Below are positions 12,201-27,200 of a stretch of DNA of 64,000 bases, piece by piece. The notes below the pieces were generated by a model that did not search any database, was not told the DNA's origin, and was given only the letters and a program-made list of their open reading frames with translations. This DNA comes from Xiphydria camelus (Eukaryota; Arthropoda; Insecta; Hymenoptera; Xiphydriidae). A program made the translations under genes and the position numbers. Positions within the stretch are counted from its first letter, which is position 1; every line of letters begins with the position of its first letter. The stretch is from contig OY783192.1 of the NCBI GenBank assembly GCA_963678675.1, positions 30,519,487 through 30,583,486 on the forward strand. Direction: 5' to 3'.

Positions 12201-15200
12201 TTTTTTTTCCGCAAGATATCATCGATATCTCGGTGTTCCGTTGAGATTTCATCAATAAATATATCATTTTCGTAATCAGCGCGAAAAAATACATAAGATA
12301 GGATGGTCGAGAATTCGATTCCAGAGATTTCGATTTTTGCGAAAAATCGCATTTTCTGTAAGGTCCCGACCTGACAGAAATTGTCAATTTTTTCGAAAAA
12401 TGAAAATCTTCGGAATTGGAATCTCGACCACCCTATCCGATGTATTTTTTTACGCTGATTCCGAAAAGCACGGTTATTTGGTCGAAATCTCAAAGGAAAT
12501 ATGAAATAACGCTGATTTTGTGTATAAACAAATTTTTTTTTCCGCAAGATATCATCGATATCTCGGTGTTCCGTTGAGATTTCATCAATAAATATATCAT
12601 TTTCATAATCAGCGCGAAAAAATACATAAGATAGGATGGTCGAGAATTCGATTCCAGAGATTTCAATTTTTGCGAAAAATCGCATTTTCTGTAAGGTCCC
12701 GACCTTACAGAAATTGTCAATTTTTTCGAAAAATGAAAATCTTCGGAATTGGAATCTCGACCACCCTATCCGATGTATTTTTTTACGCTGATTCCGAAAA
12801 GCACGGTTATTTCGTCGAAATCTCAAAGGAAATATGAAATAACGCTGATTTTGTGTATAAAGAAATTTTTTTTTCCGCAAGAAAACATCGATATCTCGGT
12901 GTTCCGTTGAGATTTCATCAATAAATATATCATTTTCGTAATCAGCGCGAAAAAATACATAAGATAGGATGGTCGAGAATTCGATTCCAGAGATTTCGAT
13001 TTTTGCGAAAAATCGCATTTTCTGTAAGGTCCCGACCTGACAGAAATTGTCAATTTTTTCGAAAAATGAAAATCTTCGGAATTGGAATCTCGACCACCAT
13101 ATCCGATGTATTTTTTTAAGCTGATTCCGAAAAGCACGGTTATTTGGTCGAAATCTCAAAGGAAATATGAAATAACGCTGATTTTGTGTATAAAGAAATT
13201 TTTTTTTCCGCAAGAAATCATCGATATCTCGGTGTTCCGTTGAGATTTCATCAATAAATATATCATTTTCGTAATCAGCGCGAGAAAATACATAAGATAG
13301 GATGGTCGAGAATTCGATTCCAGAGATTTCGATTTTTGCGAAAAATCGCATTTTCTGTAAGGTCCCGACCTTACAGAAATTGACAATTTTTTCGAAAAAT
13401 GAAAATCTTCGGAATTGGAATCTCGACCACCCTATCCGATGTATTTTTTTACGCTGATTCCGAAAAGCACGGTTATTTGGTCGAAATCTCAAAGGAAATA
13501 TGAAATAACGCTGATTTTGTGTATAAACAAATTTTTTTTTCCGCAAGATATCATCGATATCTCGGTGTTCCGTTGAGATTTCATCAATAAATATATCATT
13601 TTCGTAATCAGCGCGAAAAAATACATAAGATAGGATGGTCGAGAATTCGATTCCAGAGATTTCGATTTTTGCGAAAAATCGCATTTTCTGTAAGGTCCCG
13701 ACCTGACAGAAATTGTCAATTTTTTCGAAAAATGAAAATCTTCGGAATTGGAATCTCGACCACCCTATCCGATGTATTTTTTTACGCTGATTCCGAAAAG
13801 CACGGTTATTTGGTCGAAATCTCAAAGGAAATATGAAATAACGCTGATTTTGTGTATAAACAAATTTTTTTTTCCGCAAGATATCATCGATATCTCGGTG
13901 TTCCGTTGAGATTTCATCAATAAATATATCATTTTCGTAATCAGCGCGAAAAAATACATAAGATAGGATGGTCGAGAATTCGATTCCAGAGATTTCGATT
14001 TTTGCGAAAAATCGCATTTTCTGTAAGGTCCCGACCTGACAGAAATTGTCAATTTTTTCGAAAAATGAAAATCTTCGGAATTGGAATCTCGACCACCCTA
14101 TCCGATGTATTTTTTTACGCTGATTCCGAAAAGCACGGTTATTTGGTCGAAATCTCAAAGGAAATATGAAATAACGCTGATTTTGTGTATAAAAAAAATA
14201 TTTTTTCCGCAAGAAATCATCGATATCTCGGTGTTCCGTTGAGATTTCCTCAATAAATCTATCATTTTCGTAATCAGCGCGAAAAAATACATAAGATAGG
14301 ATGGTCGAGAATTCGATTCCAGAGATTTCGATTTTTGCGAAAAATCGCATTTTCTGTAAGGTCCCGACCTTACAGAAATTGTCAATTTTTTCGAAAAATG
14401 AAAATCTTCGGAATTGGAATCTCGACCACCCTATCCGATGTATTTTTTTACGCTGATTCCGAAAAGCACGGTTATTTGGTCGAAATCTCAAAGGAAATAT
14501 GAAATAACGCTGATTTTGTGTATAAAGAAATTTTTTTTTCCGCAAGAAATCATCGATATCTCGGTGTTCCGTTGAGATTTCATCAATAAATATATCATTT
14601 TCGTAATCAGCGCGAGAAAATACATAAGATAGGATGGTCGAGAATTCGATTCCAGAGATTTCGATTTTTGCGAAAAATCGCATTTTCTGTAAGGTCCCGA
14701 CCTTACAGAAATTGACAATTTTTTCGAAAAATGAAAATCTTCGGAATTGGAATCTCGACCACCCTATCCGATGTATTTTTTTACGCTGATTCCGAAAAGC
14801 ACGGTTATTTGGTCGAAATCTCAAAGGAAATATGAAATAACGCTGATTTTGTGTATAAAAAAAATATTTTTTCCGCAAGAAATCATCGATATCTCGGTGT
14901 TCCGTTGAGATTTCATCAATAAATCTATCATTTTCGTAATCAGCGCGAAAAAATACATAAGATAGGACGGTCGAGAAATCTCTGGAATCGAATTCTGAAT
15001 CACCCTATCTTATGTATTTTTTTACGCTGATTCCGAAAAGCACGGTTATTTGGTCGAAATCTCAAAGGAAATATGAAATAACGCTGATTTTGTGTATAAA
15101 CAAATTTTTTTTTCCGCAAGAAAACATCGATATCTCGGTGTTCCGTTGAGATTTCATCAATAAATATATCATTTTCGTAATCAGCGCGAAAAAATACATA

Positions 15201-18058
15201 AGATAGGATGGTCGAGAATTCGATTCCAGAGATTTCGATTTTTGCGAAAAATCGCATTTTCTGTAAGGTCCCGACCTGACAGAAATTGTCAATTTTTTCG
15301 AAAAATGAAAATCTTCGGAATTGGAATCTCGACCACCCTATCCGATGTATTTTTTTAAGCTGATTCCGAAAAGCACGGTTATTTGGTCGAAATCTCAAAG
15401 GAAATATGAAATAACGCTGATTTTGTGTATAAAGAAATTTTTTTTTCCGCAAGAAATCATCGATATCTCGGTGTTCCGTTGAGATTTCATCAATAAATAT
15501 ATCATTTTCGTAATCAGCGCGAGAAAATACATAAGATAGGATGGTCGAGAATTCGATTCCAGAGATTTCGATTTTTGCGAAAAATCGCATTTTCTGTAAG
15601 GTCCCGACCTTACAGAAATTGACAATTTTTTCGAAAAATGAAAATCTTCGGAATTGGAATCTCGACCACCCTATCCGATGTATTTTTTTACGCTGATTCC
15701 GAAAAGCACGGTTATTTGGTCGAAATCTCAAAGGAAATATGAAATAACGCTGATTTTGTGTATAAACAAATTTTTTTTTCCGCAAGATATCATCGATATC
15801 TCGGTGTTCCGTTGAGATTTCATCAATAAATATATCATTTTCGTAATCAGCGCGAAAAAATACATAAGATAGGATGGTCGAGAATTCGATTCCAGAGATT
15901 TCGATTTTTGCGAAAAATCGCATTTTCTGTAAGGTCCCGACCTGACAGAAATTGTCAATTTTTTCGAAAAATGAAAATCTTCGGAATTGGAATCTCGACC
16001 ACCCTATCCGATGTATTTTTTTACGCTGATTCCGAAAAGCACGGTTATTTGGTCGAAATCTCAAAGGAAATATGAAATAACGCTGATTTTGTGTATAAAC
16101 AAATTTTTTTTTCCGCAAGATATCATCGATATCTCGGTGTTCCGTTGAGATTTCATCAATAAATATATCATTTTCATAATCAGCGCGAAAAAATACATAA
16201 GATAGGATGGTCGAGAATTCGATTCCAGAGATTTCAATTTTTGCGAAAAATCGCATTTTCTGTAAGGTCCCGACCTTACAGAAATTGTCAATTTTTTCGA
16301 AAAATGAAAATCTTCGGAATTGGAATCTCGACCACCCTATCCGATGTATTTTTTTACGCTGATTCCGAAAAGCACGGTTATTTCGTCGAAATCTCAAAGG
16401 AAATATGAAATAACGCTGATTTTGTGTATAAAGAAATTTTTTTTTCCGCAAGAAAACATCGATATCTCGGTGTTCCGTTGAGATTTCATCAATAAATATA
16501 TCATTTTCGTAATCAGCGCGAAAAAATACATAAGATAGGATGGTCGAGAATTCGATTCCAGAGATTTCGATTTTTGCGAAAAATCGCATTTTCTGTAAGG
16601 TCCCGACCTGACAGAAATTGTCAATTTTTTCGAAAAATGAAAATCTTCGGAATTGGAATCTCGACCACCCTATCCGATGTATTTTTTTAAGCTGATTCCG
16701 AAAAGCACGGTTATTTGGTCGAAATCTCAAAGGAAATATGAAATAACGCTGATTTTGTGTATAAAGAAATTTTTTTTTCCGCAAGAAATCATCGATATCT
16801 CGGTGTTCCGTTGAGATTTCATCAATAAATATATCATTTTCGTAATCAGCGCGAGAAAATACATAAGATAGGATGGTCGAGAATTCGATTCCAGAGATTT
16901 CGATTTTTGCGAAAAATCGCATTTTCTGTAAGGTCCCGACCTTACAGAAATTGACAATTTTTTCGAAAAATGAAAATCTTCGGAATTGGAATCTCGACCA
17001 CCCTATCCGATGTATTTTTTTACGCTGATTCCGAAAAGCACGGTTATTTGGTCGAAATCTCAAAGGAAATATGAAATAACGCTGATTTTGTGTATAAACA
17101 AATTTTTTTTTCCGCAAGATATCATCGATATCTCGGTGTTCCGTTGAGATTTCATCAATAAATATATCATTTTCGTAATCAGCGCGAAAAAATACATAAG
17201 ATAGGATGGTCGAGAATTCGATTCCAGAGATTTCGATTTTTGCGAAAAATCGCATTTTCTGTAAGGTCCCGACCTGACAGAAATTGTCAATTTTTTCGAA
17301 AAATGAAAATCTTCGGAATTGGAATCTCGACCACCCTATCCGATGTATTTTTTTACGCTGATTCCGAAAAGCACGGTTATTTGGTCGAAATCTCAAAGGA
17401 AATATGAAATAACGCTGATTTTGTGTATAAACAAATTTTTTTTTCCGCAAGATATCATCGATATCTCGGTGTTCCGTTGAGATTTCATCAATAAATATAT
17501 CATTTTCGTAATCAGCGCGAAAAAATACATAAGATAGGATGGTCGAGAATTCGATTCCAGAGATTTCGATTTTTGCGAAAAATCGCATTTTCTGTAAGGT
17601 CCCGACCTGACAGAAATTGTCAATTTTTTCGAAAAATGAAAATCTTCGGAATTGGAATCTCGACCACCCTATCCGATGTATTTTTTTACGCTGATTCCGA
17701 AAAGCACGGTTATTTGGTCGAAATCTCAAAGGAAATATGAAATAACGCTGATTTTGTGTATAAAAAAAATATTTTTTCCGCAAGAAATCATCGATATCTC
17801 GGTGTTCCGTTGAGATTTCCTCAATAAATCTATCATTTTCGTAATCAGCGCGAAAAAATACATAAGATAGGATGGTCGAGAATTCGATTCCAGAGATTTC
17901 GATTTTTGCGAAAAATCGCATTTTCTGTAAGGTCCCGACCTTACAGAAATTGTCAATTTTTTCGAAAAATGAAAATCTTCGGAATTGGAATCTCGACCAC
18001 CCTATCCGATGTATTTTTTTACGCTGATTCCGAAAAGCACGGTTATTTGGTCGAAATC

Positions 18059-18390
18059 TCAAAGGAAATATGAAATAACGCCGATTTTGTGTATAAAGAA
18101 ATTTTTTTTCCGGAAGTAATCATCGATATCTCGGTGTTCCGTTGAGATTTCCTCAATACATCCATCATTTTCGTAATCAGCGCAAAAAAATACATAAGAT
18201 AGGATGGTCGAGAATTCGATTCCAGAGATTTCGATTTTTGCGAAAAATCGCATTTTCTGTAAGGTCCCGACCTGACAGAAATTGTCAATTTTTTCGAAAA
18301 ATGAAAATCTTCGGAATTGGAATCTCGACCACCCTATCCGATGTATTTTTTTAAGCTGATTCCGAAAAGCACGGTTATTTGGTCGAAATC
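18059..18390. repeat. Marker monomer type 'Z' (332 bp), recurs at four more internal sites and the array edge
   Basis: This monomer carries a private set of linked differences: aacgccgat for aacgctgat, ccggaagtaatc for ccgcaagaaatc, caatacatccatc for caataaatctatc, and gcgcaaaaaaata for gcgcgaaaaaata. The same combination occurs in monomers starting at 26012, 27675, 38532 and 50963, and in the terminal unit starting at 53626. Each internal copy is followed by a nearly identical set of monomers, so it works as a tag for higher-order blocks. It lies on the same strand phase as its neighbours and is 332 bp because one T is missing. Confidence 0.9.
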
Positions 18391-21300
18391 TCAAAGGAAA
18401 TATGAAATAACGCTGATTTTGTGTATAAAGAAATTTTTTTTTCCGCAAGAAATCATCGATATCTCGGTGTTCCGTTGAGATTTCATCAATAAATATATCA
18501 TTTTCGTAATCAGCGCGAGAAAATACATAAGATAGGATGGTCGAGAATTCGATTCCAGAGATTTCGATTTTTGCGAAAAATCGCATTTTCTGTAAGGTCC
18601 CGACCTTACAGAAATTGACAATTTTTTCGAAAAATGAAAATCTTCGGAATTGGAATCTCGACCACCCTATCCGATGTATTTTTTTACGCTGATTCCGAAA
18701 AGCACGGTTATTTGGTCGAAATCTCAAAGGAAATATGAAATAACGCTGATTTTGTGTATAAACAAATTTTTTTTTCCGCAAGATATCATCGATATCTCGG
18801 TGTTCCGTTGAGATTTCATCAATAAATATATCATTTTCGTAATCAGCGCGAAAAAATACATAAGATAGGATGGTCGAGAATTCGATTCCAGAGATTTCGA
18901 TTTTTGCGAAAAATCGCATTTTCTGTAAGGTCCCGACCTGACAGAAATTGTCAATTTTTTCGAAAAATGAAAATCTTCGGAATTGGAATCTCGACCACCC
19001 TATCCGATGTATTTTTTTACGCTGATTCCGAAAAGCACGGTTATTTGGTCGAAATCTCAAAGGAAATATGAAATAACGCTGATTTTGTGTATAAACAAAT
19101 TTTTTTTCCGCAAGATATCATCGATATCTCGGTGTTCCGTTGAGATTTCATCAATAAATATATCATTTTCGTAATCAGCGCGAAAAAATACATAAGATAG
19201 GATGGTCGAGAATTCGATTCCAGAGATTTCGATTTTTGCGAAAAATCGCATTTTCTGTAAGGTCCCGACCTGACAGAAATTGTCAATTTTTTCGAAAAAT
19301 GAAAATCTTCGGAATTGGAATCTCGACCACCCTATCCGATGTATTTTTTTACGCTGATTCCGAAAAGCACGGTTATTTGGTCGAAATCTCAAAGGAAATA
19401 TGAAATAACGCTGATTTTGTGTATAAACAAATTTTTTTTTCCGCAAGATATCATCGATATCTCGGTGTTCCGTTGAGATTTCCTCAATAAATCTATCATT
19501 TTCGTAATCAGCGCGAAAAAATACATAAGATAGGATGGTCGAGAATTCGATTCCAGAGATTTCGATTTTTGCGAAAAATCGCATTTTCTGTAAGGTCCCG
19601 ACCTTACAGAAATTGTCAATTTTTTCGAAAAATGAAAATCTTCGGAATTGGAATCTCGACCACCCTATCCGATGTATTTTTTTACGCTGATTCCGAAAAG
19701 CACGGTTATTTGGTCGAAATCTCAAAGGAAATATGAAATAACGCTGATTTTGTGTATAAAAAAAATATTTTTTCCGCAAGAAATCATCGATATCTCGGTG
19801 TTCCGTTGAGATTTCCTCAATAAATCTATCATTTTCGTAATCAGCGCGAAAAAATACATAAGATAGGATGGTCGAGAATTCGATTCCAGAGATTTGGATT
19901 TTTGCGAAAAATCGCATTTTCTGTAAGGTCCCGACCTGACAGAAATTGTCAATTTTTTCGAAAAATGAAAATCTTCGGAATTGGAATCTCGACCACCCTA
20001 TCCGATGTATTTTTTTACGCTGATTCCGAAAAGCACGGTTATTTGGTCGAAATCTCAAAGGAAATATGAAATAACGCTGATTTTGTGTATAAAAAAAATA
20101 TTTTTTCCGCAAGAAATCATCGATATCTCGGTGTTCCGTTGAGATTTCATCAATAAATCTATCATTTTCGTAATCAGCGCGAAAAAATACATAAGATAGG
20201 ACGGTCGAGAAATCTCTGGAATCGAATTCTGAATCACCCTATCTTATGTATTTTTTTACGCTGATTCCGAAAAGCACGGTTATTTGGTCGAAATCTCAAA
20301 GGAAATATGAAATAACGCTGATTTTGTGTATAAACAAATTTTTTTTCCGCAAGATATCATCGATATCTCGGTGTTCCGTTGAGATTTCATCAATAAATAT
20401 ATCATTTTCGTAATCAGCGCGAAAAAATACATAAGATAGGATGGTCGAGAATTCGATTCCAGAGATTTCGATTTTTGCGAAAAATCGCATTTTCTGTAAG
20501 GTCCCGACCTTACAGAAATTGTCAATTTTTTCGAAAAATGAAAATCTTCGGAATTGGAATCTCGACCACCCTATCCGATGTATTTTTTTACGCTGATTCC
20601 GAAAAGCACGGTTATTTGGTCGAAATCTCAAAGGAAATATGAAATAACGCTGATTTTGTGTATAAAGAAATTTTTTTTTCCGCAAGAAAACATCGATATC
20701 TCGGTGTTCCGTTGAGATTTCATCAATAAATATATCATTTTCGTAATCAGCGCGAAAAAATACATAAGATAGGATGGTCGAGAATTCGATTCCAGAGATT
20801 TCGATTTTTGCGAAAAATCGCATTTTCTGTAAGGTCCCGACCTGACAGAAATTGTCAATTTTTTCGAAAAATGAAAATCTTCGGAATTGGAATCTCGACC
20901 ACCCTATCCGATGTATTTTTTTACGCTGATTCCGAAAAGCACGGTTATTTGGTCGAAATCTCAAAGGAAATATGAAATAACGCTGATTTTGTGTATAAAG
21001 AAATTTTTTTTTCCGCAAGAAATCATCGATATCTCGGTGTTCCGTTGAGATTTCGTCAATAAATATATCATTTTCGTAATCAGCGCGAAAAAATACATAA
21101 GATAGGATGGTCGAGAATTCGATTCCAGAGATTTCGATTTTTGCGAAAAATCGCATTTTCTGTAAGGTCCCGACCTTACAGAAATTGTCAATTTTTTCGA
21201 AAAATGAAAATCTTCGGAATTGGAATCTCGACCACCCTATCCGATGTATTTTTTTACGCTGATTCCGAAAAGCACGGTTATTTGGTCGAAATCTCAAAGG

Positions 21301-24197
21301 AAATATGAAATAACGCTGATTTTGTGTATAAAGAAATTTTTTTTTCCGCAAGAAAACATCGATATCTCGGTGTTCCGTTGAGATTTCATCAATAAATATA
21401 TCATTTTCGTAATCAGCGCGAAAAAATACATAAGATAGGATGGTCGAGAATTCGATTCCAGAGATTTCGATTTTTGCGAAAAATCGCATTTTCTGTAAGG
21501 TCCCGACCTGACAGAAATTGTCAATTTTTTCGAAAAATGAAAATCTTCGGAATTGGAATCTCGACCACCCTATCCGATGTATTTTTTTACGCTGATTCCG
21601 AAAAGCACGGTTATTTGGTCGAAATCTCAAAGGAAATATGAAATAACGCTGATTTTGTGTATAAACAAATTTTTTTTTCCGCAAGATATCATCGATATCT
21701 CGGTGTTCCGTTGAGATTTCCTCAATAAATCTATCATTTTCGTAATCAGCGCGAAAAAATACATAAGATAGGATGGTCGAGAATTCGATTCCAGAGATTT
21801 CGATTTTTGCGAAAAATCGCATTTTCTGTAAGGTCCCGACCTTACAGAAATTGTCAATTTTTTCGAAAAATGAAAATCTTCGGAATTGGAATCTCGACCA
21901 CCCTATCCGATGTATTTTTTTACGCTGATTCCGAAAAGCACGGTTATTTGGTCGAAATCTCAAAGGAAATATGAAATAACGCTGATTTTGTGTATAAAAA
22001 AAATATTTTTTCCGCAAGAAATCATCGATATCTCGGTGTTCCGTTGAGATTTCCTCAATAAATCTATCATTTTCGTAATCAGCGCGAAAAAATACATAAG
22101 ATAGGATGGTCGAGAATTCGATTCCAGAGATTTGGATTTTTGCGAAAAATCGCATTTTCTGTAAGGTCCCGACCTGACAGAAATTGTCAATTTTTTCGAA
22201 AAATGAAAATCTTCGGAATTGGAATCTCGACCACCCTATCCGATGTATTTTTTTACGCTGATTCCGAAAAGCACGGTTATTTGGTCGAAATCTCAAAGGA
22301 AATATGAAATAACGCTGATTTTGTGTATAAAAAAAATATTTTTTCCGCAAGAAATCATCGATATCTCGGTGTTCCGTTGAGATTTCATCAATAAATCTAT
22401 CATTTTCGTAATCAGCGCGAAAAAATACATAAGATAGGACGGTCGAGAAATCTCTGGAATCGAATTCTGAATCACCCTATCTTATGTATTTTTTTACGCT
22501 GATTCCGAAAAGCACGGTTATTTGGTCGAAATCTCAAAGGAAATATGAAATAACGCTGATTTTGTGTATAAACAAATTTTTTTTCCGCAAGATATCATCG
22601 ATATCTCGGTGTTCCGTTGAGATTTCATCAATAAATATATCATTTTCGTAATCAGCGCGAAAAAATACATAAGATAGGATGGTCGAGAATTCGATTCCAG
22701 AGATTTCGATTTTTGCGAAAAATCGCATTTTCTGTAAGGTCCCGACCTTACAGAAATTGTCAATTTTTTCGAAAAATGAAAATCTTCGGAATTGGAATCT
22801 CGACCACCCTATCCGATGTATTTTTTTACGCTGATTCCGAAAAGCACGGTTATTTGGTCGAAATCTCAAAGGAAATATGAAATAACGCTGATTTTGTGTA
22901 TAAAGAAATTTTTTTTTCCGCAAGAAAACATCGATATCTCGGTGTTCCGTTGAGATTTCATCAATAAATATATCATTTTCGTAATCAGCGCGAAAAAATA
23001 CATAAGATAGGATGGTCGAGAATTCGATTCCAGAGATTTCGATTTTTGCGAAAAATCGCATTTTCTGTAAGGTCCCGACCTGACAGAAATTGTCAATTTT
23101 TTCGAAAAATGAAAATCTTCGGAATTGGAATCTCGACCACCCTATCCGATGTATTTTTTTACGCTGATTCCGAAAAGCACGGTTATTTGGTCGAAATCTC
23201 AAAGGAAATATGAAATAACGCTGATTTTGTGTATAAAGAAATTTTTTTTTCCGCAAGAAATCATCGATATCTCGGTGTTCCGTTGAGATTTCGTCAATAA
23301 ATATATCATTTTCGTAATCAGCGCGAAAAAATACATAAGATAGGATGGTCGAGAATTCGATTCCAGAGATTTCGATTTTTGCGAAAAATCGCATTTTCTG
23401 TAAGGTCCCGACCTTACAGAAATTGTCAATTTTTTCGAAAAATGAAAATCTTCGGAATTGGAATCTCGACCACCCTATCCGATGTATTTTTTTACGCTGA
23501 TTCCGAAAAGCACGGTTATTTGGTCGAAATCTCAAAGGAAATATGAAATAACGCTGATTTTGTGTATAAAGAAATTTTTTTTTCCGCAAGAAAACATCGA
23601 TATCTCGGTGTTCCGTTGAGATTTCATCAATAAATATATCATTTTCGTAATCAGCGCGAAAAAATACATAAGATAGGATGGTCGAGAATTCGATTCCAGA
23701 GATTTCGATTTTTGCGAAAAATCGCATTTTCTGTAAGGTCCCGACCTGACAGAAATTGTCAATTTTTTCGAAAAATGAAAATCTTCGGAATTGGAATCTC
23801 GACCACCCTATCCGATGTATTTTTTTACGCTGATTCCGAAAAGCACGGTTATTTGGTCGAAATCTCAAAGGAAATATGAAATAACGCTGATTTTGTGTAT
23901 AAAGAAATTTTTTTTTCCGCAAGAAATCATCGATATCTCGGTGTTCCGTTGAGATTTCATCAATAAATATATCATTTTCGTAATCAGCGCGAGAAAATAC
24001 ATAAGATAGGATGGTCGAGAATTCGATTCCAGAGATTTCGATTTTTGCGAAAAATCGCATTTTCTGTAAGGTCCCGACCTTACAGAAATTGACAATTTTT
24101 TCGAAAAATGAAAATCTTCGGAATTGGAATCTCGACCACCCTATCCGATGTATTTTTTTACGCTGATTCCGAAAAGCACGGTTATTTGGTCGAAATC

Positions 24198-27100
24198 TCA
24201 AAGGAAATATGAAATAACGCTGATTTTGTGTATAAAAAAAATATTTTTTCCGCAAGAAATCATCGATATCTCGGTGTTCCGTTGAGATTTCATCAATAAA
24301 TCTATCATTTTCGTAATCAGCGCGAAAAAATACATAAGATAGGACGGTCGAGAAATCTCTGGAATCGAATTCTGAATCACCCTATCTTATGTATTTTTTT
24401 ACGCTGATTCCGAAAAGCACGGTTATTTGGTCGAAATCTCAAAGGAAATATGAAATAACGCTGATTTTGTGTATAAACAAATTTTTTTTTCCGCAAGAAA
24501 ACATCGATATCTCGGTGTTCCGTTGAGATTTCATCAATAAATCTATCATTTTCGTAATCAGCGCGAAAAAATACATAAGATAGGACGGTCGAGAAATCTC
24601 TGGAATCGAATTCTGAATCACCCTATCTTATGTATTTTTTTACGCTGATTCCGAAAAGCACGGTTATTTGGTCGAAATCTCAAAGGAAATATGAAATAAC
24701 GCTGATTTTGTGTATAAAGAAATTTTTTTTTCCGCAAGAAAACATCGATATCTCGGTGTTCCGTTGAGATTTCATCAATAAATATATCATTTTCGTAATC
24801 AGCGCGAAAAAATACATAAGATAGGATGGTCGAGAATTCGATTCCAGAGATTTCGATTTTTGCGAAAAATCGCATTTTCTGTAAGGTCCCGACCTGACAG
24901 AAATTGACAATTTTTTCGAAAAATGAAAATCTTCGGAATTGGAATCTCGACCACCCTATCCGATGTATTTTTTTACGCTGATTCCGAAAAGCACGGTTAT
25001 TTGGTCGAAATCTCAAAGGAAATATGAAATAACGCTGATTTTGTGTATAAACAAATTTTTTTTTCCGCAAGATATCATCGATATCTCGGTGTTCCGTTGA
25101 GATTTCATCAATAAATATATCATTTTCGTAATCAGCGCGAAAAAATACATAAGATAGGATGGTCGAGAATTCGATTCCAGAGATTTCGATTTTTGCGAAA
25201 AATCGCATTTTCTGTAAGGTCCCGACCTGACAGAAATTGTCAATTTTTTCGAAAAATGAAAATCTTCGGAATTGGAATCTCGACCACCCTATCCGATGTA
25301 TTTTTTTACGCTGATTCCGAAAAGCACGGTTATTTGGTCGAAATCTCAAAGGAAATATGAAATAACGCTGATTTTGTGTATAAACAAATTTTTTTTTCCG
25401 CAAGATATCATCGATATCTCGGTGTTCCGTTGAGATTTCATCAATAAATATATCATTTTCGTAATCAGCGCGAAAAAATACATAAGATAGGATGGTCGAG
25501 AATTCGATTCCAGAGATTTCGATTTTTGCGAAAAATCGCATTTTCTGTAAGGTCCCGACCTGACAGAAATTGTCAATTTTTTCGAAAAATGAAAATCTTC
25601 GGAATTGGAATCTCGACCACCCTATCCGATGTATTTTTTTACGCTGATTCCGAAAAGCACGGTTATTTGGTCGAAATCTCAAAGGAAATATGAAATAACG
25701 CTGATTTTGTGTATAAAAAAAATATTTTTTCCGCAAGAAATCATCGATATCTCGGTGTTCCGTTGAGATTTCCTCAATAAATCTATCATTTTCGTAATCA
25801 GCGCGAAAAAATACATAAGATAGGATGGTCGAGAATTCGATTCCAGAGATTTCGATTTTTGCGAAAAATCGCATTTTCTGTAAGGTCCCGACCTTACAGA
25901 AATTGTCAATTTTTTCGAAAAATGAAAATCTTCGGAATTGGAATCTCGACCACCCTATCCGATGTATTTTTTTACGCTGATTCCGAAAAGCACGGTTATT
26001 TGGTCGAAATCTCAAAGGAAATATGAAATAACGCCGATTTTGTGTATAAAGAAATTTTTTTTCCGGAAGTAATCATCGATATCTCGGTGTTCCGTTGAGA
26101 TTTCCTCAATACATCCATCATTTTCGTAATCAGCGCAAAAAAATACATAAGATAGGATGGTCGAGAATTCGATTCCAGAGATTTCGATTTTTGCGAAAAA
26201 TCGCATTTTCTGTAAGGTCCCGACCTGACAGAAATTGTCAATTTTTTCGAAAAATGAAAATCTTCGGAATTGGAATCTCGACCACCCTATCCGATGTATT
26301 TTTTTAAGCTGATTCCGAAAAGCACGGTTATTTGGTCGAAATCTCAAAGGAAATATGAAATAACGCTGATTTTGTGTATAAAGAAATTTTTTTTTCCGCA
26401 AGAAATCATCGATATCTCGGTGTTCCGTTGAGATTTCATCAATAAATATATCATTTTCGTAATCAGCGCGAGAAAATACATAAGATAGGATGGTCGAGAA
26501 TTCGATTCCAGAGATTTCGATTTTTGCGAAAAATCGCATTTTCTGTAAGGTCCCGACCTTACAGAAATTGACAATTTTTTCGAAAAATGAAAATCTTCGG
26601 AATTGGAATCTCGACCACCCTATCCGATGTATTTTTTTACGCTGATTCCGAAAAGCACGGTTATTTGGTCGAAATCTCAAAGGAAATATGAAATAACGCT
26701 GATTTTGTGTATAAACAAATTTTTTTTTCCGCAAGATATCATCGATATCTCGGTGTTCCGTTGAGATTTCATCAATAAATATATCATTTTCGTAATCAGC
26801 GCGAAAAAATACATAAGATAGGATGGTCGAGAATTCGATTCCAGAGATTTCGATTTTTGCGAAAAATCGCATTTTCTGTAAGGTCCCGACCTGACAGAAA
26901 TTGTCAATTTTTTCGAAAAATGAAAATCTTCGGAATTGGAATCTCGACCACCCTATCCGATGTATTTTTTTACGCTGATTCCGAAAAGCACGGTTATTTG
27001 GTCGAAATCTCAAAGGAAATATGAAATAACGCTGATTTTGTGTATAAACAAATTTTTTTTCCGCAAGATATCATCGATATCTCGGTGTTCCGTTGAGATT

Positions 27101-27200
27101 TCATCAATAAATATATCATTTTCGTAATCAGCGCGAAAAAATACATAAGATAGGATGGTCGAGAATTCGATTCCAGAGATTTCGATTTTTGCGAAAAATC
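24198..27200. repeat. Segment shared with 36,718-39,720 (offset 12,520 bp)
   Basis: Monomers starting at 24198, 24439, 24680, 25013, 25346, 25679, 26012, 26344 and 26677 match, unit for unit and in variant type, those starting at 36718 through 39197. The offset is a constant 12,520 bp. The match fails in the unit at 27010, which ends gacctgacagaaattgacaa where the partner at 39530 has gtcaa. The partner block then continues into one matching 27,675-30,577 at a different offset (10,857 bp). The array is therefore a mosaic of duplicated segments rather than a simple iteration of one higher-order unit. Confidence 0.75.
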